DNA from: Sphingomonas beigongshangi
GTDB lineage: Bacteria > Pseudomonadota > Alphaproteobacteria > Sphingomonadales > Sphingomonadaceae
Reading direction: 5' to 3'
Assembly (NCBI RefSeq): GCF_016820445.1
Contig: NZ_JADHDT010000006.1
Span: 62,001-126,000 of the forward strand
Length of the DNA stretch: 64,000 nucleotides
Shown here one piece after another: positions 25,623-33,335 of this stretch (positions are counted from its first letter, which is position 1; each line of letters begins with the position of its first letter). The notes beneath the pieces are model-generated. The model was not told where the DNA came from. It saw only the letters and a program-made list of their open reading frames with translations, and did not search any database. A program made the translations under genes and the position numbers.

Positions 25623-26975
25623 TCACTTGCCGGCCTTGCGCGCCGTCATCTGCGCGCGGAAACGGGCGGCCCAGCCGGGCTTGCTGCGCTGTTCGGGCCG
25701 GACGAGCGCGAGCGCATCGGCCTCGACGTCGCGGGTCACGACCGCGCCCGCGCCGACGATGGCGCCCGCGCCGATGCTGACCGGAGCGACCAGCGCGGAG
25801 TTGGACCCGATGAAGGCGCCCGCCCCGATCTGCGTCTTGTACTTGAAGAAGCCGTCATAGTTGCAGGTGATCGTGCCCGCGCCGATATTGGCACCGGCGC
25901 CGATCTCCGCATCGCCGATATAGCTCAGGTGATTGGCCTTCGCGCCTTCTCCCAGCGTCGCCTTCTTGATCTCGACGAAATTGCCGACCTTCGCCTTGCG
26001 CCCCACGACCGCGCCCGGACGCAGTCGCGCATAGGGGCCGATCTCCGCCCCCTCGCCGACGGTCGCGCCCTCGACATGGCTGAAGGCATGGATCGTCGCC
26101 CCGTCCGCGATCGTCACGCCGGGCGCGAAAACGACATTGGGCCCGACCACGACGTCCCGCCCGATCACCGTGTCGTGGCTGAACCACACCGTTGCCGGCG
26201 CGATCAGCGTCGCGCCCTCCGCCATGGCGCGCGCGCGGCGCTGCGCCTGCCAGCCGGCCTCGACATCCGCCAGTTCCGCCCGGCTGTTGATCCCGGCGAC
26301 CTCGTCCTCTCCCGTCTCGATGCACACGGCCCGCCCGCCCTCGGCGATGGTCAGCGTGACGATGTCGGGCAGATAATATTCCCCCGCCGCATTGTCGTTG
26401 CCGACCGCGTCCAGCAGGCGCCAGAGATCGCCGGTGCGCACCGCGGTGACGCCGGAATTGCACAGGTCGACCGCACGCTCCGCCTCGGTTGCGTCCTTGT
26501 ATTCCACCATCTTGGCGATCGTGCCGTCCGCGTCGGCAATGATCCGTCCATAGGCCTTCGCGTCGGCGGGCCGGAAACCGAGCACCGCCACGGTCGGCGC
26601 GTCCGCCGCCTCCAGCCGCGCCGCGAGGCGCGCAACCGTCTCGGTCGCCAGCAGGGGCGTATCGCCGAAGCACACGATCGCGATGCCGTCGAAATCCGCC
26701 AGCGCCTGCTTCGCCTGCAGCGCGGCATGCGCGGTGCCGAGCTGCTCATGCTGCCAGGCGATCTCGACACCGGTCGCAGCCACCGCCGCCTCGACCTGTT
26801 CACCCGATGCGCCGACCACGACCACGCGGCGCGTGGCGCCCGCCCGATTGAGACTGTCGATCAGGTGCAGCAGCATCGGCCGCCCGGCGACCGGGTGCAG
26901 GACCTTGTGCAGATCGGATTTCATCCGGGTCCCCTTGCCCGCGGCAAGGATGATGACGGCTAGTGGCGTGCTCAT
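25623..26975 (-). CDS. glmU: Bifunctional UDP-GlcNAc pyrophosphorylase / GlcN-1-P acetyltransferase
   Basis: This 450-residue enzyme acetylates glucosamine-1-phosphate and then transfers uridyl to give UDP-GlcNAc. The N-terminal uridyltransferase has LAAGKGTRMKSDLHKVLHP and YLPDIVTL. The C-terminal left-handed beta-helix has hexapeptide repeats and the acetyltransferase segment RPGAVVGRKAKVGNFVEIKK...NHLSYIGDA...TITCNYDG. I chose the ATG at 26975 (MSTPLAV), which is the standard beginning; an in-frame ATG at 26993 would add six residues. It is divergent from gph and upstream of glmS, a common pairing for amino-sugar synthesis. Confidence 0.96.
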   Translation of the reverse strand: MSTPLAVIILAAGKGTRMKSDLHKVLHPVAGRPMLLHLIDSLNRAGATRRVVVVGASGEQVEAAVAATGVEIAWQHEQLGTAHAALQAKQALADFDGIAIVCFGDTPLLATETVARLAARLEAADAPTVAVLGFRPADAKAYGRIIADADGTIAKMVEYKDATEAERAVDLCNSGVTAVRTGDLWRLLDAVGNDNAAGEYYLPDIVTLTIAEGGRAVCIETGEDEVAGINSRAELADVEAGWQAQRRARAMAEGATLIAPATVWFSHDTVIGRDVVVGPNVVFAPGVTIADGATIHAFSHVEGATVGEGAEIGPYARLRPGAVVGRKAKVGNFVEIKKATLGEGAKANHLSYIGDAEIGAGANIGAGTITCNYDGFFKYKTQIGAGAFIGSNSALVAPVSIGAGAIVGAGAVVTRDVEADALALVRPEQRSKPGWAARFRAQMTARKAGK

Positions 26976-27037
26976 GGCGCGCGTCTCTGCCATGGCGGGC
27001 TTGTCATTTCCAGCCGCGCGCGTCACGCGGCTTAAGC

Positions 27038-27727
27038 ATGACCGATACCCGATTTCCCTTCGCCATCGTCGGCTTCGATCTCGACGGCACGCTGCTCGAC
27101 ACCAGTGGCGACCTCGCCGCGGCGGTGAACCATGCGCTCGGCTCCATCGGACGGGCGCCGCTGACGGTCGAACAGGTGAAGCCGATGATCGGCGGCGGCG
27201 CGCGTCACATGCTCGCGCAGGGCATGGCCGCGACGGGCGGATGCGACGACGCGACGCTGGACGTGCTGCATCGGCGGCTGCTCGACTATTACGCCGCCCA
27301 TATCGCGGTCCACACGCGCCCCTATCCCGATTGCCTGAGCGCACTGGATGCGCTGGCGGCCAGGGGCGTGCGGCTCGCGGTGGTGACCAACAAGCTCGAA
27401 GGACTGGCGCGCACCGTGCTGACCGAGCTCGGCCTGATCGACCGATTCGCGACGCTCATCGGCGGCGACACGATGGGGCCGGGCAACGCCAAGCCCTCGC
27501 CCGCGCCGATCGACGAGATGCTGCGCCGCTGCGGTGGCGGTCGCGCGGCGTTCGTCGGCGACTCGATCTTCGACGTCCGGGCCGCGCAGGCGGCGGGGCT
27601 GCCGGCGATCGCCTGTTCGTTCGGGTTCCTGATGCAGCCGGTCGAGGAGCTCGGCGCGGACGCGGTGATCGATGGCTATGACGCGCTGGTTCCGACGCTG
27701 CAGCGACTGGCATCGGAGCGCGGCTAG
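27038..27727 (+). CDS. gph: Phosphoglycolate phosphatase (HAD superfamily)
   Basis: This 229-residue HAD phosphatase probably removes 2-phosphoglycolate formed in DNA repair. HAD motif I is FDLDGTLLDT (nucleophile and acid Asp), motif II is VVTNK, the conserved Lys is in NAKPSPAP, and motif IV is FVGDSIFDVRAA. The helical cap contains GGGARHMLAQGM, typical of Gph-like proteins. The ATG at 27038 gives the normal length. The gene is divergent from glmU with a 62-base spacer. A different phosphate ester as substrate cannot be excluded. Confidence 0.88.
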   Translation: MTDTRFPFAIVGFDLDGTLLDTSGDLAAAVNHALGSIGRAPLTVEQVKPMIGGGARHMLAQGMAATGGCDDATLDVLHRRLLDYYAAHIAVHTRPYPDCLSALDALAARGVRLAVVTNKLEGLARTVLTELGLIDRFATLIGGDTMGPGNAKPSPAPIDEMLRRCGGGRAAFVGDSIFDVRAAQAAGLPAIACSFGFLMQPVEELGADAVIDGYDALVPTLQRLASERG

Positions 27728-27802
27728 GGCCGATCCGCTTCCGTGGCAGCGGTGCCCGCCTGTATCCAGCCGCGCTGGTCCGCATGCTGAAAGCCGGCAG
27801 AC

Positions 27803-28210
27803 CTACAGCAGATCGGGCGAATTGATGTTGTAACCGTTCAACGCGGGCCGGCCGCCCAGCTCGCCGAAGGTGAAGGTTTCCCGGGCTCTGCCGTGTTCGT
27901 ACGTCGTCATCTCCTGCAGCACGGTCGTGGCGCCGCCGGTGCCGATATTGACCGACCAGTTCACCGTCTCCGTGCCGATTTCCCGCCCCAGCTTGCGACG
28001 CACCTTACCCATCATCGCGCCGAATTTCTCCGGCCCGCTCACGGCGCGGAACATGGGTGTGGTCATGCCGACGAGCATGTCGAACCGCCCCGCGTTATAG
28101 GCGGCATGGAACCGCGCGACCTCGGCGGTCGCCTGCTTCGTATCCGGAGGGGAACAGCCGGCGAGCATCAACGGCGCGAGCCCCATGGCGGCGGAAAAAC
28201 GAGTCGGCAT
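27803..28210 (-). CDS. Small lipoprotein of unknown function
   Basis: This 135-residue protein begins with a lipoprotein signal whose lipobox is LAGCS, so it is probably anchored to a periplasmic membrane face. The mature part has TAEVARFHAAYNAGRFD and MTTPMFRAVSGPEKFGAMM, ending in a beta-rich half (TVLQEMTTYEHGRARETFTF). This layout resembles small DUF4019/NTF2-like domains, but the family is not certain. The ATG at 28210 starts the signal peptide; the longer frame upstream is not protein-like. It converges with gph and lies downstream of the kinase/nucleotidyltransferase cassette, 104 bases away. Confidence 0.75.
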   Translation of the reverse strand: MPTRFSAAMGLAPLMLAGCSPPDTKQATAEVARFHAAYNAGRFDMLVGMTTPMFRAVSGPEKFGAMMGKVRRKLGREIGTETVNWSVNIGTGGATTVLQEMTTYEHGRARETFTFGELGGRPALNGYNINSPDLL

Positions 28211-28314
28211 GGCGCATCCTAGATTTCGATGCAGGTGCGTGGAAGCGGGGCCGGTACCGCGCCGATCCGGCTTTGCTGGATCGCACGCGAGGGCGTGCAT
28301 CGCCGGCACATCCA

Positions 28315-29316
28315 TCAGGAAGATGCGGGCCGCCGGCGCGCCTTGATCCAGAGATGCCGCACCAGCATCGCGGGCGGCATGCGCAGCGCGTGCGAGCGGA
28401 CGTAGAACGCGAACCGCGTGACCGGGCGGGTCGGCCGTCCCCAGCCGTCGCGTGCCAGCAGGCGCCGCCGGATCAGACGATCGAGCGCATCGTCCTTTCC
28501 CCAGCCTTGCGGCATCGCCGTGCCGAAGAGCGCCCGCGCGTGGCGGCAGGCGCGCCGCACCGGGTCGCCGAGGCCATGATGCCGCGCCCGCGCCTCCAGG
28601 CCGTCGACGCCGAATTCCTCGACGAGGCAATGGATGTCCCACAGATTGCGCAAGCCTCCGGCCAGATCGCCATCGGCGAACAGATGCGCGGCGGCATGGC
28701 AGATCATGTCGGACGGCGACAGCACGGCAAGACCGTTGCCCAGCGGGCGCGCCGCCGCGATCAGCGCGTCCGGATCGGGCCTGCGGCGCGCCGTCAGCGG
28801 CAGGATGGTGTGATGCACGTCGATCATCCGGTCGCGCTCGCGGTGGATCAGCGGCGGCAGCTCGTGCATCCAGCGCCGGTAATAGGCGTCGTCATACGGG
28901 TCCGGCTTCACCCATTCCCATCCGGCGGCGATCAGCGCCTGCTCGACGGCATCGAGTCCGTCGCGCGGCACGAGCACATCGAGGTCACCGATATGGCGCC
29001 CTTGCCCCGCGGCGAGACCCGCCGCGACATAGGCCGTCCCCTTCAGCAGCACGACCGGCAGCCCGAGCGGCGCCAGCGCGCGGCGCGCCATCTCCGCCTC
29101 CCACAGCGCAGTCCGCCGCGCCGCCTCGGCGCCGTCGCGCGCTTCGGCGAGCAGGATCGCGACGGGCTCGGGCACCGGCAGGCCGTGCAGTCGCCAGGCG
29201 AGCGATCCGACGAGCTGTTCGGCGCGCGCCGCCGTGATCAGCCCCGTCCAGTCGGTGTCCAGCCGCAGCGCGGTCGGATCGCGGAGCGCGCGGGCCAGCG
29301 TCACGGCTCCGGCCAT
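28315..29316 (-). CDS. Nucleotidyltransferase-family protein in HprK-like cassette
   Basis: This 333-residue cytoplasmic protein has the catalytic motif of the uncharacterised nucleotidyltransferase group: VVLLKGTAYVAAGL near residue 90, then GRHIGDLDVLV with the two metal-binding aspartates at about 111 and 113. A third acidic position is likely in MIDVHHTI near 170. Such enzymes transfer a nucleotide or use NTP to modify a small molecule, peptide or protein. The start at 29316 lies inside the end of the HprK-like gene (16-base overlap), so the two are co-translated. Known lasso-peptide clusters pair a kinase of this type with a nucleotidyltransferase of this type, but the substrate here is unknown. 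Confidence 0.82.
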   Translation of the reverse strand: MAGAVTLARALRDPTALRLDTDWTGLITAARAEQLVGSLAWRLHGLPVPEPVAILLAEARDGAEAARRTALWEAEMARRALAPLGLPVVLLKGTAYVAAGLAAGQGRHIGDLDVLVPRDGLDAVEQALIAAGWEWVKPDPYDDAYYRRWMHELPPLIHRERDRMIDVHHTILPLTARRRPDPDALIAAARPLGNGLAVLSPSDMICHAAAHLFADGDLAGGLRNLWDIHCLVEEFGVDGLEARARHHGLGDPVRRACRHARALFGTAMPQGWGKDDALDRLIRRRLLARDGWGRPTRPVTRFAFYVRSHALRMPPAMLVRHLWIKARRRPASS

Positions 29317-30155
29317 AACGCCTCCACCTGCGCGATCGCGGTCTCGCCGTCGGGATAGTCGACCGCATAGGCGGGAACGCCGCGGATCAGCGCGGTCAGC
29401 GCGGCGAACCCTGCCTCTCCCAAAGCGACGTAATTGGTCGAGGCCTGCGTCAACCGGACGAACGCCTCGCCAGGGGGCACGGCGCGCACCGCCGCCGCGG
29501 CACCGAATCGCGGAAACAGCAGCACCGCGGGCTGCACGGGCTCGTCCATCGCGGCGATCGCGGTCGCGTCGGGGACGAGATGGCGGATCGTGCCTTTCGG
29601 CGTGTCGTGGAGCAGCGGCCCGAAGCGCGCCCCCGGCCAGACGCGCGCCGCCGCCGAGACGCCGTCGTTCTTGAGGCTGATGAGACGCGGCAACGGCCAG
29701 GCCAGACCCGTCTCGGGCTCGATCAGCGCGAATTCGTCCCCCATGAACCGCCAGCCGCGTGCCGCCAGCAGCGTCGCCAGCGTCGACTTGCCGGCGCCGG
29801 ACTCGCCGCTCATCAGCAGCGCCCGGCCGTCGCGCTCGACCGCGCTGGCGTGCAGCAGCAGGAAGCGACGGGCACCGAGCGCCAGTTGCAGGTTCATCCC
29901 CATTTCGGCAGCTAGCAGCGCCTGCGCCAGCGGCAGCGGCGCGGCATCCGGCAGCATATAGTCGCCGGAAACGGCCATCGCCGGACGGATCCACCGACGC
30001 CAGGGACGCAGGGCTTCGAGCCGCACGGTATAGTCCGGAAGCTCGGGCCGCGGATAATCGGCGTACAGGTCCGCCAGGGTCTCGATGGGCGCGCGCCAGT
30101 CGGACCCGATCCGAAAGCCGAACGGACCGATACGCAGCGACAGGGCGTGCCTCAC
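29301..30155 (-). CDS. HPr-kinase-related protein kinase
   Basis: This 284-residue protein resembles the catalytic domain of HPr(Ser) kinase. H102 (LLLHASAVERDG) matches the conserved histidine before the P-loop, the Walker A is GESGAGKST at 117-125, and GDEFALIE at about 139-146 holds the acidic pair that follows. It lacks the N-terminal domain of true HprK and no PTS HPr gene is nearby, so its substrate is probably another protein or peptide. Its ATG overlaps the PqqD-like stop (ATGA, 30152-30155). It matches the 'HprK-related kinase A' type known to occur with a PqqD-like partner. Confidence 0.85.
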   Translation of the reverse strand: MRHALSLRIGPFGFRIGSDWRAPIETLADLYADYPRPELPDYTVRLEALRPWRRWIRPAMAVSGDYMLPDAAPLPLAQALLAAEMGMNLQLALGARRFLLLHASAVERDGRALLMSGESGAGKSTLATLLAARGWRFMGDEFALIEPETGLAWPLPRLISLKNDGVSAAARVWPGARFGPLLHDTPKGTIRHLVPDATAIAAMDEPVQPAVLLFPRFGAAAAVRAVPPGEAFVRLTQASTNYVALGEAGFAALTALIRGVPAYAVDYPDGETAIAQVEALWPEP

Positions 30156-30415
30156 AGTATTTCGACCAATCCGGCCTCGACGAGTTCGTCGAGCCGGGCC
30201 GCCAGCGCGCCGGGTTCCGCGTCGAGATCGAAGCTTGCCGCCAGCCGGGCGTGCAAGGCGGCGACGGTCAGCGCGTCCTCGCCCATGGCCGCCAGGATTT
30301 CATGAGCTGGGCTGACGAGCAGGTGGGTGATGCCGGACGGCCGATGGAAGACGGCGGTGAACGCGTCGAGCGGCTCGGACACCAGCGCCGCCGGTGACGC
30401 CGCGCGAAAGCGCAA
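30152..30415 (-). CDS. PqqD-like peptide-recognition protein
   Basis: This 87-residue protein has the size and pattern of a PqqD/RiPP recognition element: a beta-strand N-terminus (FRAASPAALVSEPLDAFTAV, then a strand with THLLVSPAHEILAAM), helices, and a final winged segment (LAARLDELVEAGLVEIL). Such domains bind leader peptides and present them to a modifying enzyme. It begins 5 bases after the small secreted-protein gene and overlaps the kinase gene by four bases. Its natural client is therefore either the small protein encoded just upstream or an unlinked peptide, with the kinase as the enzyme. Family assignment by pattern and context; function inferred. Confidence 0.78.
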   Translation of the reverse strand: MRFRAASPAALVSEPLDAFTAVFHRPSGITHLLVSPAHEILAAMGEDALTVAALHARLAASFDLDAEPGALAARLDELVEAGLVEIL

Positions 30416-30420
30416 GCGCG

Positions 30421-30843
30421 TCAGCCGCGCGGCATCTGCAGCGAGGCGAAGCAGGTGAAGCCCCCCTGCCCGCGCTGCAGCCGGCGGATATAGGCGACAT
30501 AGGCACGATTGCTGTCAGGCGTCGTGCCGGGAAGCTGGGCGCCGGCGAGCGCGCGCTTGACGTCTTCTCCCTTGAACGGCCGGCCCGGCGGCGGGAAGGC
30601 CCCCTTCGTCCCCGGCGCGACGACGTTGCCGCTCGCATCGATATATTGCCCCGAGCGGGTGATGTCGGGGACGGGTATCTCGCAGTTCAGGACGGACCCC
30701 GCCGTCTGCGCGAGCGCGGGGCGGATCGACACGACGGCACCGGCGGACACCGCGCCCAGCGCCAGCACGCGCCGTCGGGTCGCTGCGCCCTTGTCGGGCG
30801 ATGACGGCGTTCCGTCTCGAGGGGGCGTCTCGTCGCTCATCAT
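30421..30843 (-). CDS. Small twin-arginine-signal protein, first gene of HprK-like cassette
   Basis: This 140-residue protein has a polar N-terminus, then RRRVLALGAVSAGAVVSI, a Tat-type signal with possible cleavage after PALA. The mature part has two cysteines (LNCEIPVPD and FTCFASLQM) and no recognised domain. The start MMSDETPP at 30843 is preceded by AGGA five bases upstream; a GTG at 30870 is possible but weaker. It is the first gene of an operon with a PqqD-like protein, an HprK-like kinase and a nucleotidyltransferase, and could be their substrate or an exported partner. It contains serines and threonines near both ends, but no site can be named. Confidence 0.72.
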   Translation of the reverse strand: MMSDETPPRDGTPSSPDKGAATRRRVLALGAVSAGAVVSIRPALAQTAGSVLNCEIPVPDITRSGQYIDASGNVVAPGTKGAFPPPGRPFKGEDVKRALAGAQLPGTTPDSNRAYVAYIRRLQRGQGGFTCFASLQMPRG

Positions 30844-30988
30844 GCTCGTCCTGTCCGCCGTGCCTTTCACATTCGCCGATCACTGGCAAGCTGCCCCCTG
30901 CGGTCGGCGTCGCCGCCACCGCCAGCCGCCGTATCGTTCCGGGACGCGCGACGATGCGATTCGCCGTGAAATGGGCTAGCGATGCGTC

Positions 30989-32230
30989 ATGCCGCCCAGA
31001 TTCGCCCGGCGCCTCAGCGGCGCGCTCGTGATCGCCCTCCTCGCCGCCGCTTCCGTGCGCGCGCTTGGCGGCACGCTGGATGCGGTCGTGGTGACGCTCG
31101 TCGGCGCGGTGGCCGCAGGACTGGCGGCCATGGGCATTCGCGGCCCGGCGCCCGCCGCCAGCGGACCTGCCGGTCCAGACGTGGGCCAGATCCTCGACGA
31201 GGTGCTGGACGGTATCGCCGAACCCGTCCTGCTCGTGCGCGGGAAACGGGTCACCTGCGCCAATGCGGCGGCGCGCGCGCTGCTCGGCAGGCATATCGTC
31301 GGCGAGGACGTGCGCGTGGCGATCCGCCATCCCGCCGCGGCCGACCGTCTCGCGGGCGAGGCGCCGCTTCCCGGGCGTCCCGTCGAGCTGGTCGGTCTGG
31401 GAGCGCCCGATCAACGCTGGGAGATGCGGATCGGGGAAACCAGCGACGGCGCGCGCATCGTCCATCTCGTCGACCAGAGCGGGCGGCACGCGGCCGAGAA
31501 GATGCGGGTCGACTTCGTCGCCAACGCCAGCCACGAGCTGCGCACGCCGCTCGCGTCGATCCTCGGCTTCGTCGAGACGCTCACCGACGGTGCGGGCGAC
31601 GACCCCGCCCTGCGCGCACGGTTCCTGAAGGTGATGTTCGACGAGGCGCAGCGGATGCAGCGGCTGATCGAGGATCTGATTTCGCTGTCGCGGATCGAAG
31701 GCGAGAAATACCGCCTGCCCGCGGAACGCGTCGACATCGGCGAATTGCTGGAGGACGTCTATGCCGAACTCGCCGCCGGCGGCGGCGACCGCGTGGCGGA
31801 CGTGACCATCGGGTTCGAGGACGACCTCCCCGCCGTCGTCGGCGACGAGGTGCAGCTGTCGCAGCTGATCCACAATCTCGTCGGCAACGCGATGAAATAT
31901 GGCCGGCCCGGTTCGCCGGTGACTGCCACGGTCGGCCGCGACGGGTCGGGCATGGTCCGCTTCACCGTCACCGACGAGGGCGAAGGCATTCCGGCCCAGC
32001 ATATTCCCCGCCTGACCGAACGCTTCTATCGCGTCGACGCCGGACGCAGCCGCAGCGTCGGCGGCACGGGCCTGGGCCTGGCGATCGTCAAGCATGTCGT
32101 CGAACGGCATCGCGGCCGGCTTGATATCGCCAGCAAGGTCGGCGTCGGCACGACCGTCTCCGTCGCCTTTCCCCCCGCGGAACAAGACCGGCCGACGGTG
32201 ACTGCCGAAGCCACTGTCATCAAAGGGTAA
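30989..32230 (+). CDS. phoR: Phosphate regulon sensor histidine kinase
   Basis: This 413-residue membrane kinase senses phosphate status through the Pst/PhoU complex and phosphorylates PhoB. Two hydrophobic helices (about 12-50) are followed by a PAS-like domain (DGIAEPVLLVRGKRVTCANA), the HisKA box VANASHELRTPLASILGF with the phosphoaccepting His near residue 182, and the ATPase boxes HNLVGNAMKY, DEGEGIP and GGTGLGLAIVKHVVERH. Unusually for many bacteria it is the first gene, ahead of pstS, while phoB is last. A candidate Pho box overlaps its 3' end. Confidence 0.94.
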   Translation: MPPRFARRLSGALVIALLAAASVRALGGTLDAVVVTLVGAVAAGLAAMGIRGPAPAASGPAGPDVGQILDEVLDGIAEPVLLVRGKRVTCANAAARALLGRHIVGEDVRVAIRHPAAADRLAGEAPLPGRPVELVGLGAPDQRWEMRIGETSDGARIVHLVDQSGRHAAEKMRVDFVANASHELRTPLASILGFVETLTDGAGDDPALRARFLKVMFDEAQRMQRLIEDLISLSRIEGEKYRLPAERVDIGELLEDVYAELAAGGGDRVADVTIGFEDDLPAVVGDEVQLSQLIHNLVGNAMKYGRPGSPVTATVGRDGSGMVRFTVTDEGEGIPAQHIPRLTERFYRVDAGRSRSVGGTGLGLAIVKHVVERHRGRLDIASKVGVGTTVSVAFPPAEQDRPTVTAEATVIKG

Positions 32231-32242
32231 CGCAACCGTCAC
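32214..32242 (+). promoter_or_regulatory. Candidate Pho box before pstS
   Basis: CTGTCAT (32214), GGGTAAC (32225) and CCGTCAC (32236) are spaced at 11-base intervals. The first and third match the PhoB half-site CTGTCAT/C well; the middle one is weak. The array covers the phoR stop codon and ends 49 bases before pstS, a good place for PhoB to drive pstSCAB-phoU-phoB. Confidence 0.5.
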
Positions 32243-32291
32243 ACAGGGCTGCCGAGGACGGCACCGAGTCGCCTCGCGGGGCGGGGGAATC

Positions 32292-33335
32292 ATGCGTATC
32301 GCGATACTCGCTCTCGGGCTTTGCCTCGCGGGCTGTCAGGACCAGGCGAAGGGCGGCGGCGGCGGCTCGCGCGACCAGATCCGCGTCGTCGGCTCGTCCA
32401 CCGTCTATCCCTTCACGACCATCGTCGCCGAACAGTTCGTCGCCAACGATCCCGACGCCCGCGCGCCGGTCATCGAATCGACCGGCACCGGCGCGGGGCT
32501 CAAGCTGTTCTGCGCGGGGCTGGGCGCCGCGCATCCCGATATCGCCGATGCGTCCCGCCGCATGAAGCGGAGCGAATATGCCGAATGCCGGCGCAACGGC
32601 GTCGCCGACATCGTCGAAGTGCCGATCGGCATCGACGGCGTCGCCTTCGCCGAGGCGCTGAGCGGACCGGGCATGGCCCTGACCGAGGCGGACCTGTACC
32701 GCGCGCTTGCCGCGACGCCGGAGGGCAGGAGCAACACCGCGCGGACCTGGCGTGACGTGAACCCCGCGCTGCCCGCGATTCCCATCCAGGTCTATGGCCC
32801 CCCGGCGACGAGCGGGACGCGCGACGCGCTGGCGGAACTGATCCTGACGCGCGGCTGCGAGGCGGTCGATCCGTCCGCGCGCGCGCTCGCCGTTGCCGCG
32901 CCCGACACGCACAAGGCCGTGTGCACGCGCATCCGGGAAGACGGCGCCTACATCGATGCGGGCGAGAACGACAATCTGATCGTCCAGAAGCTCGCCGCCA
33001 ATCCCGGCTCGATCGGCGTGTTCGGGTATAGCTATCTCGACGAAAACGCCGCGACGGTCCGCGGCGTCGCGATCAACGGCGTGGCGCCGACCTATGCGAC
33101 GATCGCTGACGGCCGCTATCCCGGGTCGCGCCCGCTCTTCCTCTACGTCAAGAAGGCGCATCTGCGCGCGGTGCCCGGGCTCCGGACATTCCTGGGCCTC
33201 TACGCCCGCGCATGGGGCCCGGACGGGCCGCTGGTGCGGCGTGGTCTGATCGCCGCGTCCCCGGCGGTGCGCGCGCGGGCCGCCGCCATCGTCGCGCACG
33301 AAACGCCGCTCGACCCGGCGGAGCTCGCGCATTGA
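32292..33335 (+). CDS. pstS: Phosphate ABC transporter substrate-binding lipoprotein
   Basis: This 347-residue protein carries a lipoprotein signal (ILALGLCLAGCQ) followed by a glycine-rich linker, so it is anchored in the periplasm rather than free. The phosphate-binding fold shows VVGSSTVYPFTTIVAEQF, IESTGTGAGLKLFC and PPATSGTRDALAE, the loops that coordinate phosphate. It captures phosphate for PstCAB. ATG at 32292 follows GGCGGGGG. Its TGA overlaps the TTG start of pstC (33332-33335). Confidence 0.93.
   Translation: MRIAILALGLCLAGCQDQAKGGGGGSRDQIRVVGSSTVYPFTTIVAEQFVANDPDARAPVIESTGTGAGLKLFCAGLGAAHPDIADASRRMKRSEYAECRRNGVADIVEVPIGIDGVAFAEALSGPGMALTEADLYRALAATPEGRSNTARTWRDVNPALPAIPIQVYGPPATSGTRDALAELILTRGCEAVDPSARALAVAAPDTHKAVCTRIREDGAYIDAGENDNLIVQKLAANPGSIGVFGYSYLDENAATVRGVAINGVAPTYATIADGRYPGSRPLFLYVKKAHLRAVPGLRTFLGLYARAWGPDGPLVRRGLIAASPAVRARAAAIVAHETPLDPAELAH

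Noticed and set aside
28315..30843. Lasso-peptide biosynthetic cluster
   Set aside because: The PqqD-like and kinase genes are suggestive, but no leader peptidase, no asparagine-synthetase-like cyclase and no typical short precursor are present.
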